From Stenogyne calaminthoides (taxonomy: Eukaryota; Streptophyta; Magnoliopsida; Lamiales; Lamiaceae), in NCBI GenBank assembly GCA_037126765.1, contig JBBCBC010000007.1, positions 28,777,667-28,841,666 on the forward strand: a DNA stretch of 64,000 bases, in the 5' to 3' direction. Below are positions 60,705-64,000 of this stretch, piece by piece; position 1 is the first letter of the stretch; each line of letters opens with the position of its first letter. The position numbers were made by a program, and so were the translations under genes. The notes under the pieces are model-generated. The model saw only the letters and a program-made list of their open reading frames with translations. It was not told the origin of the DNA and did no database searches.

Positions 60705-63700
60705 AATTACAAAAATTACAAGCAAAACCCTACTACGGTGATCTATGAAAAAAATGCCTATACTACCGCTCATATTATCCGTTGGGAAAAACGATTACAA
60801 TATCACACGAGGGTTGCGATAGAGAAAAATATTATAATACTTATCCATTTGGGTGAGTTTTTAGAGAAAGGCGGTTTGAGACATGTAGAGGACTTCAAGT
60901 CAAGCTTTCAAACATGGATTTATAATAGGAAAAAGAAAGACACTTTAGTCAAAAGTTATGGCCACAGGTTTTCACCATCCAATGGCCAAAACCCCAATCA
61001 ACGCTTTCCAGATCCTCCATCCTACATCGCTCATCCTTTTGATCAAAACAACAACAAGAACAAGCAAAACCCTACTACAAAGGATCTATGAAAAAAAAAA
61101 TGCCTATACTACTTCACTCATATTATCCGTTGGGAAAAACTATTACAATATCACACGAGGGTTGCGATTGAGATAAATATTATAATATTATCCAAAGGGT
61201 CCTTTTAGAGGGATGGTTGTTTGAGACATGTAGAGGGACTTCAAGACGTTTTAGAAACATGGATATAATAGGAAAAACGGACACCGCGTCAAAAATTATG
61301 GCCAAAAAACAATTTTTCAACATCCAAAACGCCAAAACACCAATAACTGCTTTCGATCCTCCATCCCGACATTGCTCATCCTTTTGATCAAAATTACAAA
61401 AAGAACAAAAAACCTACTACATATGATCTATGAAAAAAAAAAAATGCCTATACTACCCACTCATATTATCCGTTGGGAAAAACGATTACAATATCACACG
61501 AGGGTTGCAATAGAGAAAAATATTATAATACTATCTGGTGGGTAAGTTTTAGAGGGACAGCGAAGTTGTGAGACATGTAGAGGACTTCAAGACATTTCCG
61601 AAACATGGTTATAATAGGAAAACGGACACCCGAGTCAAAAGTTATGGCCAAAACAATTTTCACCATCCAATGGCCAAAACCACAATCTCCGTTTCCAGAT
61701 CCTCCATCCGGCATCGCTCATCCATTTGATCAAAATTACAAAAATTACAAGCAAAACCCTACTACTGTGATCTTTGAAAATAAAAAGGCATATACTACCC
61801 ACTAATATTATCAATTGGGAAAAACGATTACAATATCACACGAGGGTTGTGATAGAGAAAAATATTATAATACTATCCGGGTCGTTATTTTTAGAGAGAC
61901 GGACAAGGCATGAGACATGTAGAGGACTTCAAGACGTTTTAAACATGGATATAATAGGAAAAAAAAGACACCGAGTCAAAAGTTATGGCCAAAAGCGGTT
62001 TTCACCATCCAATGGCCAAAACCCCAATCGCCGTTTCCAGATCCTCCATCCGACATCGCTCATCCTTTTGATCAAAATTACAAAATGAACAAGCAAAATC
62101 CTGCTATAGTGATCTAAGAAAAAAAATGCCTATACTACCCACTCATATTATCCGTTGGGAAAAATGATTACAATATCACACGAGGGTTGCGATAGAGAAA
62201 AATATTATAATACTATCCGGTTGGGTAAGTTTTAGAGGGACTTTGCAAAGATTTGTGACACATGTAGAGGACTTCAAGATGTTTTTAGAAACATGGTTAT
62301 AATAGGAAAATGGACACACGAGTCAAAAAAATATGGCCAAAACAGTTTTCACCATCCAATGGCGAAAACCCCAATCGCCGTTTCCAGATCCTCCATCCGA
62401 CATCTCTCATGCTTTTGATCAAAATTACAAAAAGAACATGTAAAACCCTACTACAGTGATCTATGAAAAAAAAATGCCTATACTACCCACTCATATTATC
62501 CGTTGGGAAAAACGATTACAATATCACACGAGGGTTGCGATAGAGAAAAATATTATAATACTATCCAAAATAATCAGTTTTAGAGGAACGACGAAGTTTT
62601 GAGACATGTAGAGGACTTCAAGACGTTTCCGAAACATGGTTATAATAGGAAAATGGACACCCGAGTCAAAAGTTATGGCCAAAACAGTTTTCACCATCCA
62701 ATGGCCAAAACCCCAATCGCCATTTACAGATCCTCCATCCGACATCGCTAATCCTTGCGATCAAAACTACAACAAGATAAAGCAAAACCCTATTACAGTG
62801 AACTATGAAAAAAAAATGCCTATACTACCGACTCATATTATCTGTTGGGAAAAACTATTACAATATCACACGAGGGTTGCGATATAGAAATGTATTATAA
62901 TACTATCCGGTGGGTCAGTTTTAGAGGGACGACGAAGCTATGGGACATGTAGACAACTTCAAGACGTTTTCGAAACATGGTTATAATAGGAAAACGGACA
63001 CCCGACTCAAAAGTTATGGCCAAAACAGTTTTCACCATCCAATGGCCAAAACCCCAATCGTCGTTTCCAGATCCTCCATCCGACATCACTCATCCTTGCG
63101 ATCAAAACTACAACAAGAACAAGCAAAACCCTACTACAGTGATCTATTAAAAAAATAAATACTTATACTACCCACTCATATTATCCGTTAGGAAAAACTA
63201 TTAATATATCACACGAGGGTTGCGATAGATAAAAATATTATAATATTATCCAGTGGGTCAGTTTTAGAGGGACGACGAAGCTTTGAGACATGTAGAGGAC
63301 TTCAAGACGTTTCCGAAACATGGTTATAATAGGAAAACGGACACCCGAGTCAAAAGTTAAGGCCAAAACAGTTTTCACCATCCAATGGCCAAAACCCCAA
63401 TCGCCGTTTCCAGATCCTCCATCCGACATCGCTCATCCTTTTGATCAAAATTACAAAAAAGAACAAGCAAAACCCTACTACAGGATCTATGATAAATAAA
63501 TGCCTATACTACCCACTGATATTATCCGTTGGGAAAAACGATTACAATATCACACGAGGGTTGCGATAGAGAAAAATATTATAATACTATCTGGTGGGGT
63601 CAGTTTTAGAGGGACAATGAAGGAGACATGTAGAGGACTTCAAGACATTTACGAAACATGGTTATAATAGGAAAACGGACACCCGAGTCAAAAGTTATGG

Positions 63701-64000
63701 CCAAAAACAGTTTTCACCATCCAATGGCCAAAACCCCAATCGCCGCTTTCGGATCCCTCCATCCGACATCGCTCATCCTTTTGATCAAAATTACAAAAAG
63801 AACAAACAAAACCCTACTACAGTGATCTATGAAAAAAAAAATGCCTATACTACCCACTCATATTATCCGTTGGGAAAAACGATTACAATATCACACGAGG
63901 GTTGCGATAGAGAAAAATATTATAATACTATCCGGTGGGTAAGTTTTAGAGGGACGACAAAGCTGTGAGACATGTAGAGGACTTCAAGACGTTTCGAAAC
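60705..64000 (-). repeat. Inverted ~343-bp satellite array, distinct subfamily
   Basis: About ten monomers in the opposite orientation; the landmark GACATGTAGAGGACTTCAAG recurs near 60880, 61223, 61570, 61911, 62258, 62603, 63287, 63628 and 63967. Read on the minus strand they have CCTATTATAACC where the left array has CCTTTTATAACC, mostly GATCAAAAGGATGAG where the left has GATCGCAAGGATGAG, and often ATAGATCACTGTAG for ATAGATAACTGTAG. The first ~1.7 kb is more irregular than 62.5-64 kb. The array runs off the right edge. No gene is seen. Confidence 0.95.

Noticed and set aside
60138..61091. ORFs of 195-296 codons across 60138-61091
   Set aside because: They are open only because the 500 N are translated as unknown residues.
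1..64000. CRISPR-like array
   Set aside because: The regular period is a whole 340-bp repeat with no distinct short repeat and unique spacer alternation, in a eukaryotic-type sequence.
1..64000. 5S rDNA or ribosomal spacer repeats
   Set aside because: A ~340-bp tandem unit fits a 5S unit in size, but no 5S gene sequence or internal control region is seen in the monomer on either strand.
1..64000. CENP-B-box-like motif in the monomer (around TTTCGGAAACGTCTTG and GACTCGGGTGTCC)
   Set aside because: The pattern NTTCGNNNNANNCGGGN is not satisfied at either place; the resemblance is partial.

Overview
This window is eukaryotic, almost certainly plant, heterochromatin-type DNA. Nearly all of it is one tandem satellite family with a monomer of about 340 bp, roughly 170 copies. 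It is interrupted by two insertions of a single LTR-retrotransposon family and by one assembly gap. I find no credible host protein-coding gene, no rRNA or tRNA gene and no CRISPR array. The plant assignment rests on three things: a primer-binding site of the plant initiator-Met type (TGGTATCAGA), a Sirevirus-like Ty1/copia 3' end (CATCATCAAAAAGGGGGA before the LTR), and plant-type telomere-like CTAAACCC units. I cannot name the species or match the satellite to a published family.

Layout: 1-2298, satellite. 2299-3610, a solo LTR on the minus strand with a 5-bp target duplication (GGTAG). 3611-13962, satellite, including a clear four-copy higher-order repeat of five monomers (about 1.7 kb each) from about 7043 to 13851. 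13963-18945, a complete but non-autonomous LTR element on the plus strand: two LTRs of about 1.32 kb around a 2.35-kb interior without recognisable gag/pol, with target duplication CCATA. 18951-60204, satellite again. In this third block, about 19.5-31.1 kb has irregular higher-order order and a marker monomer lacking 27 bp, while 31.1-60.2 kb is a long, more uniform stretch with local multi-monomer duplications. 60205-60704 is a run of 500 N. 60705-64000 is the same satellite family in the opposite orientation and of a different subfamily.

The parts do not form an operon or pathway. The satellite has evolved by unequal exchange or conversion at several scales (monomer, 3-mer, 5-mer, 6-mer, 7-mer). 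The LTR family inserted into an already formed array, since both target duplications are satellite sequence, and one copy was reduced to a solo LTR. The points most worth a second look are the threefold primer-binding-site repeat with built-in hairpins, the long hairpin next to the LTR TATA box, the higher-order repeats and the 27-bp-deleted marker monomer, the orientation switch at the gap, and recurrent variants at CHG/CG sites that look more like consensus errors in methylated DNA than true divergence.
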